Below, one piece after another: positions 1-7,308 of a DNA stretch of 64,000 nucleotides (positions are counted from its first letter, which is position 1; each line of letters opens with the position of its first letter). The notes under the pieces were generated by a model. The model searched no databases. It was not told the origin of the DNA and was given only the letters and a program-made list of their open reading frames with translations. This DNA comes from Nereida sp024640765 (GTDB lineage Bacteria > Pseudomonadota > Alphaproteobacteria > Rhodobacterales > Rhodobacteraceae), in NCBI GenBank assembly GCA_024640765.1, contig JAHEEK010000014.1:1-64000 (forward strand), read 5' to 3'. The position numbers and the translations under genes are program-made.

Positions 1-172
1 TCGCTACGTGAAGCTCAAATCATTATCGAAAGCTGGAGGACACATTACAACACCAAACGACCCCATAGTGCATTGGGCTACCGCCCACCTGCGCCAGAGG
101 CCATCATCCCGATGGACCAACGGCCAATCATGCACTAACTTTTAAATTGGACCACTCAAGTGGGGCTGCTCA
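1..172 (+). mobile_element. 3' end of an IS3-family insertion sequence (transposase C-terminus plus right end)
   Basis: Frame 1 is open from the window edge to a TAA at 136-138 and gives the last 45 residues of an IS3-type OrfB transposase. It contains the HYNTKRPHSALGYRPP stretch typical of the end of the integrase core (DDE) domain. The rest lies outside the window. The element probably ends with the CA at 171-172, because IS3 elements usually run 5'-TG...CA-3' and the adjoining segment 149-172 resembles a terminal repeat. The left end is not visible, so neither the inverted repeat nor a target duplication could be checked. Confidence 0.8.
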
Positions 173-979
173 GTGGCACAGCTGCAAAGCGCGCAGTCTG
201 GCATTGATCCTGCTGCATCTCATCCCGATCATAACAAAGACGCGCCAATTTTTGTGACCGGCATGCCGCGGTCAGGCACCACATTGATTGAACAGATTAT
301 CGCGGCGCATTCTGATGTGACTAGCATGGGGGAGACGGGTTTTGCCTCTGGCGCGGTTGAGCGGCTTTTGCGTGATGGCAGTACTTATAAGCCCGTTAGT
401 GATGTAGCGGATAGGTTGCGCAGTGACGTGGCGGATAAGTACCTTGCGGATGTGGCTGCCCGTTATCCCGCTGCGAAGCGGACCGTTGATAAATCCATCC
501 AAACGTATCTCTACCTTGGGGCGATTAAAACGATCATGCCCAACGCCAAGTTTTTGATTGTTCAACGGGACCCGCGCGACAATTTGCTGTCGATCTATCG
601 CAATCTGTTCCAAGCGGGCACCCACAGATACGCCTATGATTTTGAAAGCCTTGCGGATCACTATTTGGCTTTTCGGAATATGGTCTCGTTTTGGAAACAG
701 CAGATGCCGGATGATATTTACATCGCTGATTATGATGCGTTGGTTCGTGATCCCGAAGACAAGGCTCGTGCGCTGATTGCGGCGTGTGGTTTGGAGTGGC
801 AGAATCAGTGTCTAGAGTTTCATAAATCGACAGGTGCGGTCAAAACGCTATCTCTGGCGCAGGTCCGTCAGCCAATTTACAAGTCGTCGCAAAAGGCATG
901 GCAGCGTTACGGCGATGGGGTTATGCCATTGCCAAAGGCTTTGGAAAAACGAGGTATCGATGTCACTGAATGGGATTAA
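173..979 (+). pseudogene. Sulfotransferase domain protein, 5'-truncated by the IS element
   Basis: The 268-residue frame opens with a GTG immediately after the presumed IS end. Around residues 26-40 it carries the PAPS 5'-phosphosulfate-binding loop (FVTGMPRSGTTLIEQ) and later the VQRDPRDNLLSIYR stretch that fits the 3'-phosphate-binding region. Sulfotransferases of this type in Rhodobacteraceae normally carry several hundred extra N-terminal residues, usually TPR repeats, which are missing here. I infer that the IS removed the N-terminus, promoter and true start. The catalytic domain looks intact and might be expressed from the IS end. The last 20 bases overlap the start of the yggS-type gene. 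The acceptor substrate is unknown. Confidence 0.7.
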
Positions 980-1613
980 CGAGCGGATTGCGAAGACGTG
1001 TGAGCAGTTTGGGCGCGATGTGGCCGATGTTCAGCTTATTGCGGTGTCAAAAGTTCAACCCAATGTCCGTGTCGCGGACGTGTTGGCCCAAGGACACCGT
1101 CTTTATGGTGAGAATAAAGTACAGGAAGCAGCTGGCAAATGGCCCGACTTCCGTGATGAGTTTGCGGATGTAAACGTGCATCTGATTGGGCCGCTACAGA
1201 CCAACAAGGCGCGCCAAGCGATGGAGCTTTTTGATGCCATCCATTCAGTCGACCGTCCGAAGCTGGCCAGCACCCTTGCGCGTCTTGCGCAAGAGACTGG
1301 GGCGTGTCCAGACTTATTTGTGCAGGTGAATACGGGCGAAGAACCGCAAAAAGCGGGCGTTTTGCCTTCGGATGCGGACGCATTTGTCGCCGAAGCGCGT
1401 GCGCTTGATTTGCCAGTGAAAGGTTTGATGTGCATCCCGCCGGTAGATGAAGAACCCGCTTTGCACTTTGCGTTGCTGCGCAAGATCGCGGAACACAACG
1501 GTTTAGCGGGGTTATCAATGGGGATGAGCAGTGATTTTGAGACCGCCATCCAACTTGGTGCCACTCATATTCGTGTAGGATCCGCCATTTTTGGCGAACG
1601 TGATTACGGCTAG
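960..1613 (+). CDS. yggS: YggS family pyridoxal phosphate-binding protein
   Basis: 217 residues, the usual size for YggS/PROSC (PLPBP), a single-domain alanine-racemase-fold protein that binds PLP and affects vitamin B6 and amino-acid homeostasis without a clear catalytic reaction. The PLP lysine is expected at K31 in the LIAVSKVQPN motif. Further family motifs are GENKVQEAAGKW, HLIGPLQTNKA and LSMGMSSDFETAIQLGATHIRVGSAIFG. The ATG at 960 was chosen because the family normally begins a few residues before a conserved N-terminal helix. Longer in-frame starts would run back through the sulfotransferase fragment and add residues unrelated to the family. The gene overlaps that fragment by 20 bp and is followed by a convergent transpeptidase gene. 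Confidence 0.93.
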   Translation: MSLNGINERIAKTCEQFGRDVADVQLIAVSKVQPNVRVADVLAQGHRLYGENKVQEAAGKWPDFRDEFADVNVHLIGPLQTNKARQAMELFDAIHSVDRPKLASTLARLAQETGACPDLFVQVNTGEEPQKAGVLPSDADAFVAEARALDLPVKGLMCIPPVDEEPALHFALLRKIAEHNGLAGLSMGMSSDFETAIQLGATHIRVGSAIFGERDYG

Positions 1614-1623
1614 GGCAGCAGTG

Positions 1624-2145
1624 TTACTGAATGAGGGAGTCGGGCACGATAAGGCGCGTGCCAAATGTTATCCGTGCCGCGATCCGTTTCAGGTGATCTG
1701 GGCGAAACCCGATGCAGCCTTCGGTGCCAAATACGGGTCGTCGCCAGCGATGTAGAAAAATCGCAGAGCCACGTTTGAATTCGGCGCGCGGCCAGTTCCA
1801 ATCAGTTAATATCACAATGTCGTAAAGTGGATCAGCCCGCCGCAGGACCTCGTGACTGTGCGGATAGGGCGCGCGAACCATCAGGTTGTAGTCTTCGTGA
1901 TGCGGATCATCAGACCACAAATCACCGGGTCTGATGGGCACAGCCCAATCAGCGGGTTTGGCAATCCGGTCGGGCCGGTAAAGCATCCCGACAATGCCGT
2001 GAATACCGACGGGTGTCGCACCATCGCCTTCACGTTTGTCAGATGAGATGCCGCCTTTTCCGATTGTGCAGGGGAAGTACTGCCCCTGAAAACGCAAGCC
2101 GCTTTTTGTCAAAACCAGATCGTTTGGGGTGATGTAAGGGGTCAC
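1624..2145 (-). CDS. L,D-transpeptidase family protein (YkuD domain)
   Basis: 173 residues starting with GTG. The YkuD catalytic signature is near the C-terminus: a histidine in AIFLHRWRRP followed by TEGCIGF, whose Cys is the expected acyl-enzyme nucleophile. Such enzymes form or edit L,D-crosslinks in peptidoglycan or attach proteins to it. No signal peptide is visible at the N-terminus (MTPYITPNDLVLTKSG), which is odd for a cell-wall enzyme but known in this short subfamily. The start overlaps the stop of the upstream ribA-like gene (GTGA), so the two are probably co-translated, although their functions are not obviously linked. Confidence 0.85.
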   Translation of the reverse strand: MTPYITPNDLVLTKSGLRFQGQYFPCTIGKGGISSDKREGDGATPVGIHGIVGMLYRPDRIAKPADWAVPIRPGDLWSDDPHHEDYNLMVRAPYPHSHEVLRRADPLYDIVILTDWNWPRAEFKRGSAIFLHRWRRPVFGTEGCIGFRPDHLKRIAARITFGTRLIVPDSLIQ

Positions 2146-3209
2146 AGTAAATGGCCGGATTTGGCTGCTTTGGTTTTCAGATACGCGCTGTTCACAGGAT
2201 TTTCGCCAACAATAAGCGGCACGCGTTCGCTGACGGTGATCCCCATATCCTCCATGCGCGCGACTTTATTGGGGTTGTTGGTCAGCAGTTTGATGTTGTC
2301 AACACCCAGCTTGTTCAAAATTGAGGCACCAATTTTAAAGTCGCGCTCATCATCCTCAAAGCCAATGCGGTGATTTGCTTCAACCGTGTCAAAACCTTGG
2401 TCTTGCAGAAAATAGGCCCGCATTTTGTTGGCCAGCCCGATGCCGCGGCCCTCTTGGTTAAGGTAAAGCAAAATGCCCGCCCCTTGCGCCCCCATTTGCG
2501 CCATCGCACCGCGCAGTTGGGGGCCGCAATCACACTTGAGCGAGCCAAGCAAATCACCGGTGAAACACGCAGAATGAAGGCGCGTTAGGATGGGTTTGAT
2601 GGGGTCTATTTTACCAACTTCAATTGCGTAGTGTTCGGCTGATCCATCGTCGGGTCTAAAGACATGGACGCGTCCTTCGTTTGACACTGCCATGGGTAGG
2701 GCGGCGTGAACGATGTCATTGTAATGGGCCGTGTCAGCCTGTGCCAACACTTCGGACGCGGTGAGAATGCTCAGCCCTTCGGCGGATTGCACGCGCACCA
2801 TCACAGCAGCAGGCAGCAAATGGGCGGCCTTACAAAGCAGAATGGCGGCCCGGTGTGCCCGCGGGTCTCCGTCGCGCAAGGACCGGAATGGCCCCTTCAT
2901 AGGTGTGCTTAGATCTGTGGCTGGATCGGCGACGCCCCTAATCCAGCGAAGATCAGCATCACTTTGTATGGCAAGCCGCGCGACATCGCCAAAATAAGCC
3001 GCTGTTTTAAGCGTTTCTGCGCGCCAGTGCGTGATGATCATTTCTGCACCACCAAGGGCCAATGCTTGGCTGAGTTGGTCCGGGCTGAGCGTTTCAGCGG
3101 CAAAGGCAACCCAAAGACCATCATCATCGCGAATGCCCACGCCAAGCCCGATGCGAAGGGCTGCGTGTGCTTGGGCTTTTGCTTGGGCTGGCGTGGGCTG
3201 AAAGGGCAT
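2142..3209 (-). CDS. ribA: GTP cyclohydrolase II (riboflavin biosynthesis)
   Basis: 355 residues. The C-terminal half is GTP cyclohydrolase II, which opens GTP to a diaminopyrimidine in the first step of riboflavin synthesis. The zinc ligands are C215, C226 and C228 in CFTGDLLGSLKCDCG, and the catalytic GRGIGL motif is at 254-259. The N-terminal ~190 residues align in place with the DHBP synthase half of RibBA proteins, but the acidic RENEGD-type motif is not visible, so this half is probably non-catalytic and another ribB would be needed. The ATG is the first after the divergent intergenic region with cenR. The gene is translationally coupled to the following L,D-transpeptidase gene by a 4-bp overlap. 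Confidence 0.9.
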   Translation of the reverse strand: MPFQPTPAQAKAQAHAALRIGLGVGIRDDDGLWVAFAAETLSPDQLSQALALGGAEMIITHWRAETLKTAAYFGDVARLAIQSDADLRWIRGVADPATDLSTPMKGPFRSLRDGDPRAHRAAILLCKAAHLLPAAVMVRVQSAEGLSILTASEVLAQADTAHYNDIVHAALPMAVSNEGRVHVFRPDDGSAEHYAIEVGKIDPIKPILTRLHSACFTGDLLGSLKCDCGPQLRGAMAQMGAQGAGILLYLNQEGRGIGLANKMRAYFLQDQGFDTVEANHRIGFEDDERDFKIGASILNKLGVDNIKLLTNNPNKVARMEDMGITVSERVPLIVGENPVNSAYLKTKAAKSGHLL

Positions 3210-3355
3210 GGGCTCAAATGTTACAAGGTTACCAATGCTTGCCCTTTAAATTGAAACATTTGCAACCCTTTTGACACGAGCCTGTGAAACGGCGGGGTAA
3301 AACTTGCTCAATTCTGCGTTTGTGCCCATTTGTAGATCAATAACTCACGGAGGCA

Positions 3356-4045
3356 ATGATGGCGCAATTGAAGAAAATTCTGCTTGTTGATGATGACGAT
3401 GATCCGCGTGACGCTCTGTCGGAGCAACTCATCATGACGGAAGACTTTGATGTTTTCGAAGCTGAAAACGGCCATAACGCGATGGAGCGTGCCAAAGAGC
3501 AGCTTTATGATTTGGTGATTTTGGATGTAGGTCTGCCTGATACTGACGGCCGCGAGCTGTGCCGTTTGATGCGAAAGCAAGGTGTGAAATGTCCGGTTCT
3601 GATGCTGACAGGTCACGATAGTGATGCGGACACTATTTTAGGGCTTGATGCCGGTGCAAATGATTACGTCACAAAGCCGTTCAAATTTCCGGTTCTATTG
3701 GCACGTATTCGCGCGCTGCTACGCACCCACGAGCAATCAGAAGACGCCGTTTTCAATCTTGGGCCATACACGTTCAAGCCTGCGCAAAAGATGCTTATTA
3801 CTGAGGACGAAAAGAAAATTCGCCTGACGGAGAAAGAAACAAATATTCTGAAGTTTCTTCACCGCGCCCCCGAGGGTGTCGTTGCCCGCGATGTACTGCT
3901 TCACGAAGTTTGGGGTTATAATGCGGGTGTAACGACCCACACGCTTGAGACGCATATTTATCGTTTACGCCAAAAAATTGAGCCCGATCCTGGCAACGCG
4001 CGTTTGCTTGTGACGGAAAGTGGCGGCTACCGGCTTAACGGTTGA
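3356..4045 (+). CDS. cenR: OmpR-family response regulator, CenR-like
   Basis: 229 residues: an N-terminal receiver domain (phospho-acceptor D57 in LVILDVGLPD, acidic pocket VDDDDD, K107 in TKPFK) and a C-terminal winged-helix DNA-binding domain (RLTEKETNILKFLHRAPEGVV ... THTLETHIYRLRQKIE). The overall pattern, including LLRTHEQSEDAVFNLGPYTFKPA, matches my recollection of alphaproteobacterial CenR, an essential regulator of envelope functions. A GGAGG at about 3349 precedes two adjacent ATGs (3356 and 3359), so the exact start may be one codon later. No histidine kinase is visible nearby; the assembly gap begins 34 bp after the stop and could hide sequence. The CenR name rests on similarity by eye. 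Confidence 0.85.
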   Translation: MMAQLKKILLVDDDDDPRDALSEQLIMTEDFDVFEAENGHNAMERAKEQLYDLVILDVGLPDTDGRELCRLMRKQGVKCPVLMLTGHDSDADTILGLDAGANDYVTKPFKFPVLLARIRALLRTHEQSEDAVFNLGPYTFKPAQKMLITEDEKKIRLTEKETNILKFLHRAPEGVVARDVLLHEVWGYNAGVTTHTLETHIYRLRQKIEPDPGNARLLVTESGGYRLNG

Positions 4046-4079
4046 TCTGGATCAAGGACGTATGCCGCACGGTGTGGCA

Positions 4080-4179
4080 NNNNNNNNNNNNNNNNNNNNN
4101 NNNNNNNNNNNNNNNNNNNNNNNNNNNNNNNNNNNNNNNNNNNNNNNNNNNNNNNNNNNNNNNNNNNNNNNNNNNNNNN
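4080..4179. other. Assembly gap (100 N)
   Basis: Exactly 100 unknown bases. The round number suggests a scaffold join of unknown true length. It follows the cenR stop by 34 bp and removes the C-terminal part of the minus-strand flavin-binding protein. Any statement about adjacency across this point is uncertain. Confidence 0.99.
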
Positions 4180-4539
4180 CGCAGATTTCAGGGTCAGCGG
4201 TGATTTCCGCAAGACCATTCACCCGCAACGTCTCGGTCACTGTTGGGATCATGAACAACAGTGCCACCCGCGGATCGCTCGCAATGTTGAGAAGCCCGTA
4301 GATGCGATTATTCCCAGGCCGATCAGGGATCAGCAGCGTTTGTCGTCTTTCACATGCACAAAGCCTATGGGGTCGCCTTTAGGAGATAAGTCCAGCCCAT
4401 TTGCCCCGCTGGTCGCCATGATCACAAACGGCGAGGCGGCTATGATTGCATGACAATGATGATCGAAAATTGTGATCTCTTTTTGGGCGGCCCGTTCACT
4501 AGGGTAACCATACAGATCTCGTAACTCTTGGGGTGTCAT
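4180..4539 (-). pseudogene. Pyridoxamine 5'-phosphate oxidase-like FMN-binding protein, frameshifted and cut by the gap
   Basis: The first 69 residues (from the ATG at 4537-4539) carry the features of the MSMEG_1061-type branch of the PNPOx-like split-barrel family: MTPQELRDLYGYPSERA, a conserved HCHAIIAASPFVIMATSGANG stretch and DLSPKGDPIGFV. The frame then hits a TGA just after DDKR. Skipping one base between about 4337 and 4336 restores the expected continuation (LLIPDRPGNNR, then ALLFMIPTVTETLRVNG and EITADPE), which runs into the N gap. The gene is therefore frameshifted and incomplete here. Because it lies at a contig end, a base-calling error is as likely as a real mutation. Members probably bind FMN, but their reaction is not established. 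Confidence 0.8.
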
Positions 4540-4653
4540 CGCGTGCTCCTATTGGATGAGAGCAGCTTTGCATAGTGTAGGTCGGCGCTGCAACACTGGC
4601 CTTTTAAAGCGGGCTAAGTTACGACTTGGGCAAGTTACATCAGGAGCACCACC

Positions 4654-5442
4654 ATGTCGTTTACTCTCGCCACTTGGAACATTAATTCTGTGCGCCTGCG
4701 CGAGGATTTGGTGCTTAAATTGCTCTCTGAGCAAGCGCCGGATGTGCTGTGTTTGCAGGAGTGTAAATCTCCCGTTGAGAAAATTCCCACGGCTGGTTTT
4801 GAAGCGCTTGGCTACATGCACATGGTTGCGCGCGGGCAGAAGGGTTACAATGGTGTTGCGATCCTTTCCAAGATCCCGATGGTCGAGGCCGGTGCCGAGG
4901 ATTTTGCAAGTCTTGGCCATGCGCGCCACATCGCGGGCCGGCTTGAAAATGGTGTGACAATCCACAACCATTACGTGCCTGCGGGTGGTGACGTCGCGGA
5001 CCGCGATGTGAATGAAAAGTTTGGCCAAAAGTTGGACTATCTCACAGATATGCGTGATGCGTTCAGCGCGTCAGCACCGAAGCGGGCTATTCTGGTCGGT
5101 GATCTTAATATCGCCCCGCGTGAGGACGATGTTTGGGACCACAAAAAGCTTCTTAAAGTCGTCAGCCACACGCCTATCGAAGTAGAGCATTTTAATGATG
5201 TGATGACGGCAGGTGACTGGCATGATGTGACGCGCGCGGATATTCCCGCAGGGCGGCTTTACAGCTGGTGGTCGTATCGTGCCAAAGATTGGGACGCGGC
5301 AGATAAAGGACGCCGCTTGGACCATATTTGGGCCACTGGTGACATCAAAAGCGCAGCACATAGCAGTCGCGTGTTGCGTGACGCACGTGGCTGGGAAAAG
5401 CCATCAGATCATGCTCCGGTTTTTGCGACCTTTGATCTTTGA
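4654..5442 (+). CDS. xth: Exodeoxyribonuclease III
   Basis: 262 residues, normal for the ExoIII/AP-endonuclease family (endonuclease/exonuclease/phosphatase fold). It cleaves DNA at abasic sites and trims 3' blocks in base-excision repair. Key motifs are TWNINSVR, LQECK (metal-binding Glu at residue 36), the HNHYVPAGGD region, GDLNIAP (catalytic Asp/Asn), RLDHIWAT and the C-terminal SDHAPV catalytic His. The start at 4654 is an ATG preceded by a purine-rich AGGAGCACCACC stretch. The gene is in the same direction as the CnoX-like gene, 55 bp ahead of it. Confidence 0.95.
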   Translation: MSFTLATWNINSVRLREDLVLKLLSEQAPDVLCLQECKSPVEKIPTAGFEALGYMHMVARGQKGYNGVAILSKIPMVEAGAEDFASLGHARHIAGRLENGVTIHNHYVPAGGDVADRDVNEKFGQKLDYLTDMRDAFSASAPKRAILVGDLNIAPREDDVWDHKKLLKVVSHTPIEVEHFNDVMTAGDWHDVTRADIPAGRLYSWWSYRAKDWDAADKGRRLDHIWATGDIKSAAHSSRVLRDARGWEKPSDHAPVFATFDL

Positions 5443-5497
5443 CATTTCGCCCTGCGCTACACATATGACCTGCAACTGATATTTAAGGGATAAAGCA

Positions 5498-6412
5498 ATG
5501 TTGGAACTTGGTGCCTCGCAGAACGAGCAAGCAGATGATCTGATCAAAGACGGCTCAGAAGCGACCTTTATGCAGGACGTCGTTGAGATGTCTCAAAAGG
5601 TGCCAGTCATCGTTGACTTTTGGGCGCCTTGGTGTGGTCCCTGCAAAACGCTTGGACCTGCACTTGAGGCGGCGGTAACAGCCGCAAAAGGTGCCGTTCG
5701 CATGGTGAAGCTGGACGTAGATCAAAACCAAGCGATTGCGGGGCAGTTGCAAATCCAATCCATCCCGACAGTCTATGCGTTTTGGCAAGGCCAGCCAGTG
5801 GACGGCTTTCAAGGCGCTGTTGCAGGTTCCGAGATTGAGGCGTTTGTCACACGTGTTGCCGCAATGGGCTCTGGTGGTGAGGATGACGGTCTTGCAGCTG
5901 CTGTTGAGGCGGCTGAGGAAATGCTGACTGCTGGTGATGCGTCAGATGCGGCTCAGACTTTTGCAGCCATTCTGGAAGAAGAGCCTACCAACGCAGCGGC
6001 TTACGGCGGTCTGGTTCGTGCACATCTTGCGCTTGATGAAGTTGAGCAAGCTGAAGCAGTTTTGAACGGCGCACCTGCCGAGATATCTGCCTCGGCCGAA
6101 CTTGAGGCAGCACACGCGCAGCTTGAGCTGGCAAAGCAAGCTGCTAGTGCAGGTCCGCTTGATGAGTTGCGCGCAGCGGTGAACGCTGATGAAAACAATC
6201 ACCAAGCCCGCTTTGATCTGGCCACCGCCATGCACGCAGCGGGTGATCTAGAGGGCGCCGTGGATCAGTTGCTTGATCTATTCGGACGTGATCGTGAATG
6301 GAACGACGGCGCTGCAAAAGCACAGCTATTTACCATCTTTGATGCGCTTGAGGCAAAAGATCCTATCGCGTTGAATGGTCGCCGCCGCCTGTCGTCGATG
6401 ATCTTTGTCTAA
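5498..6412 (+). CDS. Thioredoxin-fold co-chaperone/oxidoreductase, CnoX (YbbN)-like
   Basis: 304 residues. The N-terminal thioredoxin domain (about 20-125) has an intact WCGPC site (C46, C49) and the cis-Pro IQSIPTVYAF motif. The C-terminal half is alanine-rich and helical with TPR-like repeats (AAETFA.., NHQARFDLATAMHAAGDLEGA). This architecture matches CnoX/YbbN, which protects substrates from over-oxidation and hands them to chaperones. E. coli CnoX lacks the second Cys, but the alphaproteobacterial form keeps CXXC, so reductase activity is likely. It is followed by a strong hairpin at 6420-6455. Confidence 0.88.
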   Translation: MLELGASQNEQADDLIKDGSEATFMQDVVEMSQKVPVIVDFWAPWCGPCKTLGPALEAAVTAAKGAVRMVKLDVDQNQAIAGQLQIQSIPTVYAFWQGQPVDGFQGAVAGSEIEAFVTRVAAMGSGGEDDGLAAAVEAAEEMLTAGDASDAAQTFAAILEEEPTNAAAYGGLVRAHLALDEVEQAEAVLNGAPAEISASAELEAAHAQLELAKQAASAGPLDELRAAVNADENNHQARFDLATAMHAAGDLEGAVDQLLDLFGRDREWNDGAAKAQLFTIFDALEAKDPIALNGRRRLSSMIFV

Positions 6413-6419
6413 CTAATTT

Positions 6420-6455
6420 ACGCAGGGCACATTTGTCGCGTTGCCCTGCGTCTTT
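6420..6455 (+). terminator. Candidate intrinsic terminator after the CnoX-like gene
   Basis: A perfect 10-bp stem, ACGCAGGGCA (6420-6429) pairing with TGCCCTGCGT (6442-6451), encloses a 12-base loop and is followed by CTTTG. The U tract is short, so termination may be partial. The following LON-domain gene starts within 25 bp. Confidence 0.6.
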
Positions 6456-6475
6456 GCAAAGCTATCTGCTTGAAT

Positions 6476-7114
6476 ATGATGAAAACAGCTGACCTGCCAA
6501 ATCGCGTTCCCGTATTCCCGTTGCCCGGTGCTTTGCTTTTGCCGCGGGCACGTTTGCCCCTTCATATTTTTGAGCCACGCTATCTTCAGATGATCGAAGA
6601 TGCCCTCAAAACTTCGCACCGTTTGATCGGCATGGTGCAGCCCTATGAGGCGCGCGGTGAAGATGGCCTGCACGCTATTGGATGCGCGGGCCGGATCACT
6701 GCGTTTTCCGAGACAGAAGACGGCCGCTATATGGTGACCCTTGCTGGTGTTTCGCGGTTTCGCGTATCGGCAGAGGTCGCAGGATTTTCGCCCTACCGTC
6801 AGTGCGACGTCTCTTGGAGCGGTTTTGAGCGTGATTTAGGCACCACTGAGCGGGATCCTGAATTTGACCGTCCCAAGTTTATGGCGTCGCTTGAAAAGTT
6901 TTTCGACGCTTATGATTTGAAAACTGACTGGGATGGCTTGGAGGAAGCGGATGAGGAGTTGCTGATCAACTCGCTTTCTATGCTTTGCCCGTTTGAGCCA
7001 GAAGACAAACAGGCGTTGCTTGAGGCTCCATCTCTGACGACACGCCGCGAGACTATTGTGACGCTGATCGAGTTCGCGTTAAGAGGGGGCCAGTCAGAGG
7101 AGATGATGCAATGA
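6476..7114 (+). CDS. LON peptidase substrate-binding domain protein
   Basis: 212 residues matching the stand-alone LON N-terminal (substrate-binding, LAN) domain without ATPase or protease parts. Motifs are RVPVFPLPGALLLPRARLPLHIFEPRYL near the start and IGCAGRITAFSETEDGRYMVTLAGVSRFRV in the middle. The function of stand-alone LON-domain proteins is not well established; roles in protein quality control have been suggested. Possible starts are a TTG at 6470 and ATGs at 6476 and 6479. I take the first ATG because the family begins a few residues before the VPVFPLP motif. The stop overlaps the next ATG (ATGA), indicating coupling to the Trm112 gene. Confidence 0.88.
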   Translation: MMKTADLPNRVPVFPLPGALLLPRARLPLHIFEPRYLQMIEDALKTSHRLIGMVQPYEARGEDGLHAIGCAGRITAFSETEDGRYMVTLAGVSRFRVSAEVAGFSPYRQCDVSWSGFERDLGTTERDPEFDRPKFMASLEKFFDAYDLKTDWDGLEEADEELLINSLSMLCPFEPEDKQALLEAPSLTTRRETIVTLIEFALRGGQSEEMMQ

Positions 7115-7308
7115 GCCAAGAGCTATCTGGTAAGACCGCTACCAAGTTTGATCCACGTATGCTTGAAGCCTTGGTTTGCCCGCGTACGCAAGGCACATTG
7201 GATTACGATGCTGATGCCCAAGAGCTTATCAGTAAGTCAGCTAAACTGGCCTTTCCGATCCGTGAAGGTATCCCAATCTTGTTGGTGGACGAAGCGCGTA
7301 GTCTTTAG
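7111..7308 (+). CDS. Trm112 family protein (YcaR-like)
   Basis: 65 residues. The core DPRMLEALVCPRTQGTLDYD and the C-terminal AFPIREGIPILLVDEAR are diagnostic of the Trm112/YcaR family, small proteins that in eukaryotes and some bacteria bind and stabilise methyltransferases. The bacterial partner is unknown. It overlaps the LON-domain gene by 4 bp and its stop overlaps the convergent hydroxylase stop by 4 bp. Confidence 0.93.
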   Translation: MSQELSGKTATKFDPRMLEALVCPRTQGTLDYDADAQELISKSAKLAFPIREGIPILLVDEARSL

